Shown here piece by piece: positions 8,453 to 15,759 of a stretch of DNA of 64,000 nt. The stretch spans positions 558,001 through 622,000 of the forward strand of contig NZ_SLWO01000003.1 of assembly GCF_004340665.1 (NCBI RefSeq). Reading direction: 5' to 3'. The notes beneath the pieces were generated by a model. The model did not search any database, had not been told where the DNA came from, and worked only from the letters and a program-made list of their open reading frames with translations. The DNA is from Pedobacter psychrotolerans. GTDB lineage: Bacteria > Bacteroidota > Bacteroidia > Sphingobacteriales > Sphingobacteriaceae. Numbering within the stretch: position 1 is the stretch's first letter; the number at the start of each line of letters is the position of its first letter. The position numbers were made by a program, and so were the translations under genes.

Positions 8453-9214
8453 CTAAAATATATGCAAATTTAGATCTGACTTTTTTGTTAAAACAGTGTA
8501 TGCATTGGCAAATTGTTCTTGCTTTTTCCTTCCAAACAAATTGCCTAATGTTTTTTTGATCCTGTATTCCAGTTCAATCTTCAGTTTTTTTGTAAACGTT
8601 TTTGGTGTTTTTCTATTGATGAATTCGTTAAATTTAACAGTTTCAGGTGCAGTCATGGAAACCTTATCTTCCAGGATTTCCAGCCCTTCACTTTGTAATA
8701 AAAACCTAAGAGATGTTGGTGTGTACATATTGATGTGGCCGTAATCCAGAAAGTGTTTCATTCTCATATCGACGCCAAAGCGATAATCTTTTGGCACTTC
8801 AACCACAATATACTTGGCTACCCGTTTTAACTCACGCAATAGTATCCTCTCATGCTCTACATGTTCTAAAACGTGAGCCAGGATAATCAGATCAAAAGTA
8901 TCCTCTGCATAAGGGATTTTATAGCCATCGAAAGTTTGTGCTTCTTTAAGATTAACCAATTTTCGATTCTTAATAATATTGACACCACTTTGTGCAATCT
9001 CCAAAGCGTAAAGCTCGGGTGCGAAGTTCCATTCATTTAGAAAATGCAGAATACTTCCATCTCCAGCGCCCACTTCGAGTACTTTTTTTGGCTTGATGTT
9101 TTTACAAACATCCACAATATTTTGTGCCTTATATTTAGCACCAAGCATGCGCCAGGCGACATCACTATTGGTGTAAAAATTGTCGTAAGCTGTTTTAACT
9201 TCCTCGCTTAACAT
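8453..9214 (-). CDS. Class I SAM-dependent methyltransferase
   Basis: The 253 residues contain a classic Methyltransf_11/23 core: motif I VLEVGAGDGSILHFL near residue 45, then DTFDLIILAHVLEHVEHE and the strand YIVVEVPKDYRF. The protein is soluble with no signal peptide. It is probably the last gene of a minus-strand group with the methyltransferase at 9226-9873 (11 bases apart) and the flippase at 9870-11198, which suggests a role in modifying the glycan that the flippase exports. The substrate is unknown. Confidence 0.87.
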   Translation of the reverse strand: MLSEEVKTAYDNFYTNSDVAWRMLGAKYKAQNIVDVCKNIKPKKVLEVGAGDGSILHFLNEWNFAPELYALEIAQSGVNIIKNRKLVNLKEAQTFDGYKIPYAEDTFDLIILAHVLEHVEHERILLRELKRVAKYIVVEVPKDYRFGVDMRMKHFLDYGHINMYTPTSLRFLLQSEGLEILEDKVSMTAPETVKFNEFINRKTPKTFTKKLKIELEYRIKKTLGNLFGRKKQEQFANAYTVLTKKSDLNLHIF

Positions 9215-9225
9215 ATATAATGATA

Positions 9226-9873
9226 TTAGATACTTAAACAGTTACTTGCTTTGTAAAAAACTGAAGTTGCTTTTTCATAAAAAAGTCCGGGAGAAATTCC
9301 ACTAAAACTAATTTCTTTAAAGCCATTTTCTTTCAGCAATACACGGGCTGGCTGGTAGACTTCGCGCTCGCTGTCATCCAGGATAATGACACCATCAGGT
9401 GATAATGCTTCCAAACTATATTTACAGCAATTCACACGGTCACGTCCATCAACAATAATGATGTCAAACTTATTATCCAGCAACGTTGCTTTTCTGGCAT
9501 ATTCTCCATCACGATGCAATTCGCAGAAAATCATTTCAGCATTAGCAGGGCTGGTGCCTTTCACTTTATCAAACCAACCTTTGTCATGCTCTACAGAAGT
9601 TACTTTTCCAGCTCTTTCTGCGTAAAAAATAGTTGAGCTTCCAGAGCCATATTCAAAAATATGTTGGGTTTTCGTTATTCTTTCCTTAATAAAATCGATG
9701 AATGAGTAGGTTACCCAGGGTAAGGCCTTGCCTCTGCCGTCAACGGCTTGTTTCTGATCAAAGGCCGTAAACCAGCCAGTGCTGTTTAAGTAACCTTTAT
9801 GTCCGTATGATAGTAATGCTTTCAGCCTATTTGGCTTTGCAATTAGTGTTGCTAGTGCTTTTAAAGTGCTCAA
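9226..9873 (-). CDS. Rossmann-fold SAM-dependent methyltransferase-like protein
   Basis: This 215-residue protein shows HIFEYGSGSSTIFYAERAG (motif I, EYGSGSST), VTSVEHDKGWF with its acidic residue, and FDIIIVDGRDRVNC followed by DGVIILDDSER. This pattern is seen in class I methyltransferase-like proteins of glycan clusters, some of them close to the FkbM type. Its start overlaps the 3' end of the flippase gene by four bases, so translation is probably coupled. The methyl acceptor is unknown; a sugar in the exported glycan is a reasonable inference. Confidence 0.75.
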   Translation of the reverse strand: MSTLKALATLIAKPNRLKALLSYGHKGYLNSTGWFTAFDQKQAVDGRGKALPWVTYSFIDFIKERITKTQHIFEYGSGSSTIFYAERAGKVTSVEHDKGWFDKVKGTSPANAEMIFCELHRDGEYARKATLLDNKFDIIIVDGRDRVNCCKYSLEALSPDGVIILDDSEREVYQPARVLLKENGFKEISFSGISPGLFYEKATSVFYKASNCLSI

Positions 9874-11198
9874 CGTTTAAATATTTTTTGAAATGCGGTG
9901 ATCAAAAATAATGATTTTAACATCATTATACCCTGATGGCGGGTTTTAGGAATTAATATAATAAAAAAGGTTGCTGTAAAATAGGCTACTAATGTTGCTA
10001 GTGCAGCACCCATGATTCCGTATTTAGGAATCCATACGATATTTAATGCAATATTGATTAATGCACCCATACCAGTTCGAATCATTGATAATTTAGTATA
10101 ACCTTCTGCAATAAGATACTGACCGCTTGCACTGCCTAGAAAAACGAATACGCCAGCCCAAACATGAACGGTTAATACATGAGCACCATCCCAAAACTCG
10201 GGTTTATATACTAAATGATAAATAATTGGAGAGGCAAATGTCATAAATATCGCTACACTTAAACTCAGCCAAACCATAATGTCATACATGTTTTGAAGAC
10301 GTCTTTGATATCGTTGTGGATCATCTCTTTTGGCATTCATAATTGCTGGAAATACGGATGTAACAATAGCTACCGGAATAAAATACCAGCTTTCACTAAG
10401 TTGTACAACTGTTGAGTATATACCCAATGATCCTGTACCGAGATAATTTTCTACCATTAGCTGATCTATTTTCATATAAATAGAAACAAGAACAGCAGAT
10501 AAGGCTAAAGGCCAAGAGTGTTTAAGTAAATATTTAGCTAAAGATGAATCAAAAACCCATTTAAAAATACTTCCCACCTTTATTTTATAAAAGTAGATAT
10601 ATCCGAAAGCAAGAATAATTGTATCTAATAAAAGCCCTAAAACAAACCATTCTATACTTAACTTAAGAAAGATAAATACTAATTTAATTAATGCAGAAAA
10701 TATGTTTCCAAAAACCTGAACCCGCATTACATATTTTGCCTGAACTTTTGATTGGAAGTAACTATCAGTGATATAGAATGCCTGTGTAATTCCAGTTAAA
10801 CCAACAATTAAAATAAAAGATAGTGGCGTTTCAATAGGCTTCTGTGCACTCCATAACTCATATGCAAAATAAATAAGTGGAATAATTGCAATACCACCAA
10901 TGAGCTTAAGACAGAATGAGGTGCCAAGTAAACGATCTCTGTTTTCGGGTGTTCGTAGCAGCTCGCGGGTAGTAAAACCATCCAGACCTAATGCTGCTGC
11001 CGCAATAAAAAAAGTGGTGAAAGCCGTTGGATAATTTAATATTCCGTTTAATTCTTTTCCAAGATAATTAGTAATGGCAAAGCCGACCAGAATTTTAATA
11101 ACTAAACTTCCAACTCGGGCTAACATTAACCAACCCGTATTTTTCAGATACTTGTTAAACGCCTCTTCATCAAAACCTTTTATGCTAGGTAATTTCAT
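9870..11198 (-). CDS. Wzx-like flippase (polysaccharide biosynthesis family, MATE/MOP superfamily)
   Basis: The 442 residues form roughly 12-14 hydrophobic segments in the pattern of PST/Wzx oligosaccharide translocases. The entry ARVGSLVIKILVGFAITNYLG is typical, with the N-terminal repeat giving way to loops such as KRDDPQRYQRRLQNMYD in the middle. It should flip undecaprenyl-linked repeat units across the inner membrane. It is coupled to two methyltransferase genes downstream. A second flippase is encoded at 50709-52157, so the window contains two glycan systems with their own transporters. Confidence 0.9.
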   Translation of the reverse strand: MKLPSIKGFDEEAFNKYLKNTGWLMLARVGSLVIKILVGFAITNYLGKELNGILNYPTAFTTFFIAAAALGLDGFTTRELLRTPENRDRLLGTSFCLKLIGGIAIIPLIYFAYELWSAQKPIETPLSFILIVGLTGITQAFYITDSYFQSKVQAKYVMRVQVFGNIFSALIKLVFIFLKLSIEWFVLGLLLDTIILAFGYIYFYKIKVGSIFKWVFDSSLAKYLLKHSWPLALSAVLVSIYMKIDQLMVENYLGTGSLGIYSTVVQLSESWYFIPVAIVTSVFPAIMNAKRDDPQRYQRRLQNMYDIMVWLSLSVAIFMTFASPIIYHLVYKPEFWDGAHVLTVHVWAGVFVFLGSASGQYLIAEGYTKLSMIRTGMGALINIALNIVWIPKYGIMGAALATLVAYFTATFFIILIPKTRHQGIMMLKSLFLITAFQKIFKR

Positions 11199-11227
11199 TA
11201 GCGCAAAGATGTAAAAAAAAGTGTTAA

Positions 11228-11905
11228 CTAAGTAAGTGGTGCACCAACTGCGATATCACATCTGTGGCCGGGATCGCCATGTTTTGGATTAAGTTTGGCT
11301 TCACTCTGGCCAGCTTCCATGATTTTGCTTTCAATTGGTTGAACATCAGGAGTTTTTACATTTTTCGGAAGTTGAACTATTTTTGAATTTAAAGGTGCAC
11401 CAACTGCAATATCACATCTGTGGTTGGGTTGCCCATGTGGAGGATTCATGCCTTTGGCTACTTTTACAGAGGCTGCCTGGCTTATTGCTGAAGGAGTACT
11501 TGCCGTTTTTGCAATTGCTGCAGGTTTAGAGTCTAATGGTGCGCCAACTGCAATATCGCATCGGTGACCTGGTTCACCATGTTTGGGATTTAATTTCTTA
11601 CCAGATGTATTTACAGATATAGGTGTAGTTACAGATGATGCGTTGGTGATGTTTTTTTGAGGTTGGGTTGCTGCAGATTGTTGAAGAGGTGCACCTACGG
11701 CAAGGGCACAGGTATGGCCAGGTTTGCCATGAGCTGGATTGTAGATTAAATTAGTTTTGGCAGACTGCACCACAGGCGAAGAAACATTTTTTTGAAGGCC
11801 TTCCAGGCCACTAGGTGTTTGAACAATGGTTTGATTACTTTCTTTTTTCTTATTGCTGCATGAGCAAAAAACAATAATCACTGATAGATAAACAAAGTTC
11901 TTCAT
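11228..11905 (-). CDS. Lipoprotein with four HGxPGHxCxIAVGAPL motifs
   Basis: I start the protein at the ATG at 11905 rather than 24 bases upstream, because this places MKNFVYLSVIIVFCSC at the N-terminus, a short hydrophobic signal with a possible lipobox cysteine. The mature protein is low-complexity linker (Ser, Thr, Ala, Lys) carrying four copies of a motif of the form NPxHGxPGHxCxIAVGAPL, spaced about 50 residues, the last copy ending the protein. One copy has PNH for PGH, and the first has CALAV for CDIAV. Conserved His and Cys suggest metal or haem binding, but that is inference. The function is unknown. Confidence 0.8.
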   Translation of the reverse strand: MKNFVYLSVIIVFCSCSNKKKESNQTIVQTPSGLEGLQKNVSSPVVQSAKTNLIYNPAHGKPGHTCALAVGAPLQQSAATQPQKNITNASSVTTPISVNTSGKKLNPKHGEPGHRCDIAVGAPLDSKPAAIAKTASTPSAISQAASVKVAKGMNPPHGQPNHRCDIAVGAPLNSKIVQLPKNVKTPDVQPIESKIMEAGQSEAKLNPKHGDPGHRCDIAVGAPLT

Positions 11906-11944
11906 TGTGAGCGGTTTATGGTTTATCAAATATGCTAAAATATC

Positions 11945-12463
11945 CTAACCTTTAAAACTCTTTTCAATTCGTTCAAGTTGTTTGAGGTGATGTTTAAGGT
12001 GTATTTCTATAAACCTCAGCCATTGTTTGGCATTTAAGTAGCCCAAACGTGGATGTTTGGTTTTTAGCTGTAAATCTGCAGTGGCTATTTTGGGATAATA
12101 TTTTTCCAAGGCAGTCTCAAATTCAATAATAAAATCCAAAGCCTCAGGTTTATTAATTTTCTTTACCCTACCTGCCAATCTTTTAGGTACTTTATATTTT
12201 TTTGCTGGCGGAAGTGAGCCTAGAAGCAGAATTAATTTTACTATAAAATGTGTAGGTTCCTTTTCTCCTTTTCCAGTGATGCTATCATCTAAAGAAATTA
12301 AAGAAAGCAGACTGGCATCAAAAATATGAGCATATACTTCACTATAACTCCAGCCGCCTATAGGTGGGGTAAGCTGAAAAATATCATCAGCATAAAAAGA
12401 TAATTTAGATTTATAGGAGCCAATAATATGCTTTAAAGAAACCCTGACTTTTGCTGTATTCAT
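11945..12463 (-). CDS. DinB-like family protein
   Basis: The 172 residues resemble the DinB/YfiT four-helix superfamily: GGWSYSEVYAHIFDAS near residue 35 supplies the first conserved His, and HLKHHLKQLERI near the C-terminus supplies the others. Members bind a divalent metal and some are thiol-dependent transferases or hydrolases; no specific reaction can be assigned. The gene lies in a tightly spaced minus-strand run from upp down to the flippase, 24 bases from YjjG and about 40 from the HGxPGHxC lipoprotein. Confidence 0.75.
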   Translation of the reverse strand: MNTAKVRVSLKHIIGSYKSKLSFYADDIFQLTPPIGGWSYSEVYAHIFDASLLSLISLDDSITGKGEKEPTHFIVKLILLLGSLPPAKKYKVPKRLAGRVKKINKPEALDFIIEFETALEKYYPKIATADLQLKTKHPRLGYLNAKQWLRFIEIHLKHHLKQLERIEKSFKG

Positions 12464-12486
12464 ATCTCAATATACGTATAATAGGC

Positions 12487-13185
12487 CTAAAATAGATTGA
12501 TTAGATCTTTTAGATGCTTAATTTCTTTCTTTACATCTTCAGGCTTTTCCTTCGATAAAGGATTAAAAAAGATGGCTTCCATGCCAAAATTTAAGGCACC
12601 ATAAATATCAGCTTCTATACTGTCGCCAATCATAATACTTTCCTCTTTTTGAGCTGTAGCCCTTTCCAAAGCATATTCGAAAATGCGTGGATTTGGTTTG
12701 TTTACGCCAACATCTTCAGAAATAATAACATTTTCGAAGTAAGGATTCAAGTTGGAAAGCTCCATCTTGGTCAGCGTCGTTTCTTTAAAGCCGTTCGATA
12801 TGATATGTAGCGTATACTTCTCTTTTAGGTAAGTTAAAACGTCTGCTGCACCATCAAATAAATTGGTTTTTGTAGGTGAAATATTAACATAATCTTCTTC
12901 AAATTGATGAGGCACCACATCTGGGCTGATTCCCAACTGGATAAAAGTTTTATTAAAACGCTCGGCCCTTAGAAAATCTTTAGTGATTTTTCCCAAATGA
13001 TAATCTGCCCAAAGTTTATGGTTGTTTTCGGTATAGGTAAGGATAAAATCAGCACAGGAACTTAGACCTAAACCCTTTAAATTGTAGGTATTGTAAAGTT
13101 CACTAAGTGTTTCTTCTGCATTGCGATCAAAATCCCAAATGGTGTGATCTAGGTCGAAAAAGATATGTTTTTTGTTATGAAGCAT
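12487..13185 (-). CDS. yjjG: YjjG family noncanonical pyrimidine nucleotidase (HAD superfamily)
   Basis: The 232-residue HAD protein has motif I HIFFDLDHTIWDFD with nucleophile Asp11 and acid/base Asp13, motif II LHIISNGFKETT, a lysine in VNKPNPRIFEYAL and motif IV IMIGDSIEADIYGA. The order and length match YjjG nucleotidases, which dephosphorylate noncanonical pyrimidine nucleotides in the cytoplasm as a house-cleaning function. It lies next to upp, another pyrimidine gene, which fits. Substrate range is from family knowledge. Confidence 0.88.
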   Translation of the reverse strand: MLHNKKHIFFDLDHTIWDFDRNAEETLSELYNTYNLKGLGLSSCADFILTYTENNHKLWADYHLGKITKDFLRAERFNKTFIQLGISPDVVPHQFEEDYVNISPTKTNLFDGAADVLTYLKEKYTLHIISNGFKETTLTKMELSNLNPYFENVIISEDVGVNKPNPRIFEYALERATAQKEESIMIGDSIEADIYGALNFGMEAIFFNPLSKEKPEDVKKEIKHLKDLINLF

Positions 13186-13218
13186 AATTATCGATAAAGG
13201 TAGGACTTATCAGCTGGT

Positions 13219-13536
13219 TTATAAGTATTCAGAAACTTTAGTATTCAGTTCTTCAATTAAATCTTCATCCATGTATTGATAATCATCTGGGATCCCTAAA
13301 GTGATTATTTCTTTTCCATCAACTTCTGCTGGAAAACGTTCGCTAATCCTTTGTCGATGCCTTTTTTCCATCACAAAAATCAGATCTGCCCAAATAATCA
13401 TTTTTGCGTTGATTTTAATTCTGGCTGAAGGTTCAGTTCCAGCAGATTTTACCTGATGATCAGGATTATTTTTGAAAATGGTTTCTGCAGTTAAGCTTCG
13501 CCATTTATTTCGACTGCAAATAAATAAGATATTCAA
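13219..13536 (-). CDS. Small protein tyrosine phosphatase-like protein (LMW-PTP related)
   Basis: The 105-residue protein starts ILFICSRNKWRSLTAE, with the phosphate-binding loop C7-x5-R13 followed by Ser as in low-molecular-weight tyrosine phosphatases. It is clearly shorter than the usual 140-160 residues and lacks the DPY/DPW loop that holds the general acid, although IIWADLIFVMEKRHRQRI matches the family's middle. Short members are common in bacteria and their substrates are not known. It lies 39 bases downstream of upp and 33 upstream of yjjG, so it is probably co-transcribed. Confidence 0.8.
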   Translation of the reverse strand: MNILFICSRNKWRSLTAETIFKNNPDHQVKSAGTEPSARIKINAKMIIWADLIFVMEKRHRQRISERFPAEVDGKEIITLGIPDDYQYMDEDLIEELNTKVSEYL

Positions 13537-13575
13537 TTATAGTTTGATAATGATGGGAACAATTCCCTACAAAAA

Positions 13576-14220
13576 CTAAACCTTTTCCCCATAAGCAAGG
13601 TCTCCTGCATCGCCCAGGCCAGGTACGATATAAGATTTGCTCGTCATTTCTTCATCAATTGCCCCCAGCCAAAGTTTTGCTTTTGGAAGATTGGCGCGAA
13701 CATGCGTTACGCCTTCTGCACTGGCAATGGCAGCAACAATATGTAATTCGGAAATTTCGTATCGGCTCATCAATTCCTTACAACACATCACCATACTTTG
13801 TCCCGTTGCTAACATTGGGTCGGCCACAATTAAAACCCTTCCGTCAAGATCTGGCGTTGAAATGTAGTCCATTTGAATTACAAAATCTCCACTTTTCTTA
13901 ACTTTCCTGAAAGCAGAAATAAAACAACATTCTGCCTGATCAAAAATGTTTAACAAGCCTTGCTGTAAAGGTAGCCCGGCTCTTAAAATAGTTGCCAATA
14001 CAGGCTGCTGTGTCAATACTTCGCAGTTAGAAATACCAAGGGGTGTAGTTACTTCTTTGCTGATATAGGTGAGCGATTTACTAATCTCATATGCGAAAAA
14101 TCCTCCTATACGTTCCAGGTTTTTCCGAAAACGCATCGAATCTTTCTGAATATTTTCATCCCTAAGTTCTGCAATAAAGGTATTGGCTATTGATTTGGTT
14201 TTGCTGAGATTAAAAATCAT
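13576..14220 (-). CDS. upp: Uracil phosphoribosyltransferase
   Basis: The 214-residue protein has the Upp hallmarks: TILRAGLPLQQGLL, the PRPP-binding loop VLIVADPMLATGQSM and the C-terminal uracil-binding region ending in GLGDAGDLAYGEK. It converts uracil and PRPP to UMP in the cytoplasm (pyrimidine salvage). Length is normal. It appears to be the first gene of a minus-strand run that continues with the small phosphatase, yjjG and the DinB-like gene. The 235 bases upstream are AT-rich and presumably hold its promoter. Confidence 0.95.
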   Translation of the reverse strand: MIFNLSKTKSIANTFIAELRDENIQKDSMRFRKNLERIGGFFAYEISKSLTYISKEVTTPLGISNCEVLTQQPVLATILRAGLPLQQGLLNIFDQAECCFISAFRKVKKSGDFVIQMDYISTPDLDGRVLIVADPMLATGQSMVMCCKELMSRYEISELHIVAAIASAEGVTHVRANLPKAKLWLGAIDEEMTSKSYIVPGLGDAGDLAYGEKV

Positions 14221-14455
14221 AAGGTTCTATCTGTTTTAGGCTGCTTTTAATTGATGGTTAAATCTACCACTTTCCTATGAAATTAATTGGAAATTGGTTT
14301 CCTGCGTATTCCAACATATGTTTAAAAAACGATTAAACACATATTTATTTAAAAAATTGATGATATATAATCAGATTTAATAGTGTTCTTGCAGAGATAA
14401 ACTTCAGGTTAGCGAGATATTAAATATCAATTTAATATTAAGACAAAAAACACCT

Positions 14456-14962
14456 TTAAAAGTTTGTTGCGAATGTCTTGTCTGGGAAAAGAATTTTACT
14501 GCTTTTACGTACTTTCCCATTTACGAGATGAACGATGCTCATTTGATCGTCAAACTGATCATATAATATGGTGCTGGTCACTTCTGCGGCTTTAAAAGAG
14601 GAAGCTTTATCAACTTCCAGATAAATGTTTGTTGCCTCATGATCGATTTCAAAACCAATATATTTCAAAACCGTTGGTTTGCCGTTCACTTTGATTTGAA
14701 GGTGACTCATCAAGTATTTTTTCACAATCTCATCCATTTTAGCCTTCATTGCAGGTTCAGATAAATCTGTTTTTTGCTTATATAATTTAACCAAAATTGA
14801 TTCGAAATCATCAGTAAATATCCTGCAGCTAACTTCCAATGATTTTTCTTTTGCATTAAAACTTACTTCTGTAGTACTTACGTGAAGTGGGTGTTTCAAA
14901 CCTGCTCCCAGGTTGATATAAATAAAAAGTAATAATGGTAGAAGGTATTTAAGTTTAAACAT
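14456..14962 (-). CDS. DUF6702 family secreted protein
   Basis: The 168 residues start with a hydrophobic signal sequence (LKYLLPLLLFIYINLGAG), then KHPLHVSTTEVSFN, EVSCRIFTDDFE and the end ILFPDKTFATNF. These are features of DUF6702, a Bacteroidota family of exported beta-rich proteins with unknown function. It is encoded divergently from the HupE/UreJ-like protein and the M1 peptidase, a neighbourhood I recall as conserved in related genomes, so the three may work together. A TAACTTTG element lies 21 bases upstream of the start on this strand. Confidence 0.8.
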   Translation of the reverse strand: MFKLKYLLPLLLFIYINLGAGLKHPLHVSTTEVSFNAKEKSLEVSCRIFTDDFESILVKLYKQKTDLSEPAMKAKMDEIVKKYLMSHLQIKVNGKPTVLKYIGFEIDHEATNIYLEVDKASSFKAAEVTSTILYDQFDDQMSIVHLVNGKVRKSSKILFPDKTFATNF

Positions 14963-14983
14963 AAAACTATGGGATTACGAAAG

Positions 14984-14991
14984 CAAAGTTA
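14984..14991 (-). promoter_or_regulatory. Probable -7 promoter element for the DUF6702 gene
   Basis: On the minus strand this reads TAACTTTG, an exact match to the Bacteroidota TAnnTTTG element, 21 bases before the ATG. I see no clear TTG at the -33 distance. Confidence 0.4.
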
Positions 14992-15166
14992 CGATAAATG
15001 TGCTTATCATAAGGTGATTAGGGTCTTGATTGATGATTAAACTCCAAAACTCGTAACAAATTTGGTGTTTTGTTGCTCTTTTTTAATCTACATTAAATTT
15101 TATCCGGTAAAATAGATAATTTTATATCTTGAAATGCCCTCGCTTTCATAGTTAACTAATTTATTC

Positions 15167-15751
15167 ATGCCTTTACAGGATTTTATTTTTTACTTTAAGT
15201 TAGGGTGGGAACACATTATAAGCCTTGATGCTTTGGATCATCAGCTTTTTATTTTAGCCCTAGTAGCCATTTACAGTTACACAAATATTAAACAAGTTTT
15301 AATTCTGGTTACTGCATTTACCATCGGTCATTCAGCCACCCTATTATTAAGTGTTTTAGATATCATCAGGTTTGAAAGCAAATGGGTAGAGTTTTTAATT
15401 CCCTGTACCATTGTGATCACTGCGCTAAGTAATTTATTCAGAAAGAATTTTAACATGGAATCTGTAAGAATAAACTATTTCCTGGCCCTGGGTTTTGGCC
15501 TTGTACATGGAATGGGTTTTGCAAATTCCATCAGGATGATGCTGGCAAAAGATCAAAATATTGGTTGGGGTTTGTTTGGCTTTAATGTAGGGTTAGAGGC
15601 TGGGCAGGTTTTTATGGTTTTAATCATTTTGATCGTTACTTTTATTATTTTCAATTACACCAAAATAAAAAGAATCAGCTGGGTTCTATTTATATCAGCA
15701 GCCGTGTTCAGCCTGGCTTTAAAAATGGCTTTAGAGAGAATCCCCTTTTAA
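15167..15751 (+). CDS. HupE/UreJ family membrane protein
   Basis: The 194-residue protein has about six membrane segments and the HupE/UreJ_2 signatures: an N-terminal GWEHIISLDALDHQLFI, TIGHSATLLLSVL with the conserved His, and the later FGLVHGMGFAN and NVGLEAGQVFMV. Family members are linked to nickel or other metal transport in hydrogenase and urease systems. No such genes are visible here, so the substrate is open. The gene is followed after 8 bases by the M1 peptidase and is probably co-transcribed with it. Confidence 0.85.
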   Translation: MPLQDFIFYFKLGWEHIISLDALDHQLFILALVAIYSYTNIKQVLILVTAFTIGHSATLLLSVLDIIRFESKWVEFLIPCTIVITALSNLFRKNFNMESVRINYFLALGFGLVHGMGFANSIRMMLAKDQNIGWGLFGFNVGLEAGQVFMVLIILIVTFIIFNYTKIKRISWVLFISAAVFSLALKMALERIPF

Positions 15752-15759
15752 CTAAAAGA

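Noticed and set aside
13637..13901. Plus-strand ORFs opposite upp
   Set aside because: Both lie within the uracil phosphoribosyltransferase gene on the other strand and show no independent family features.
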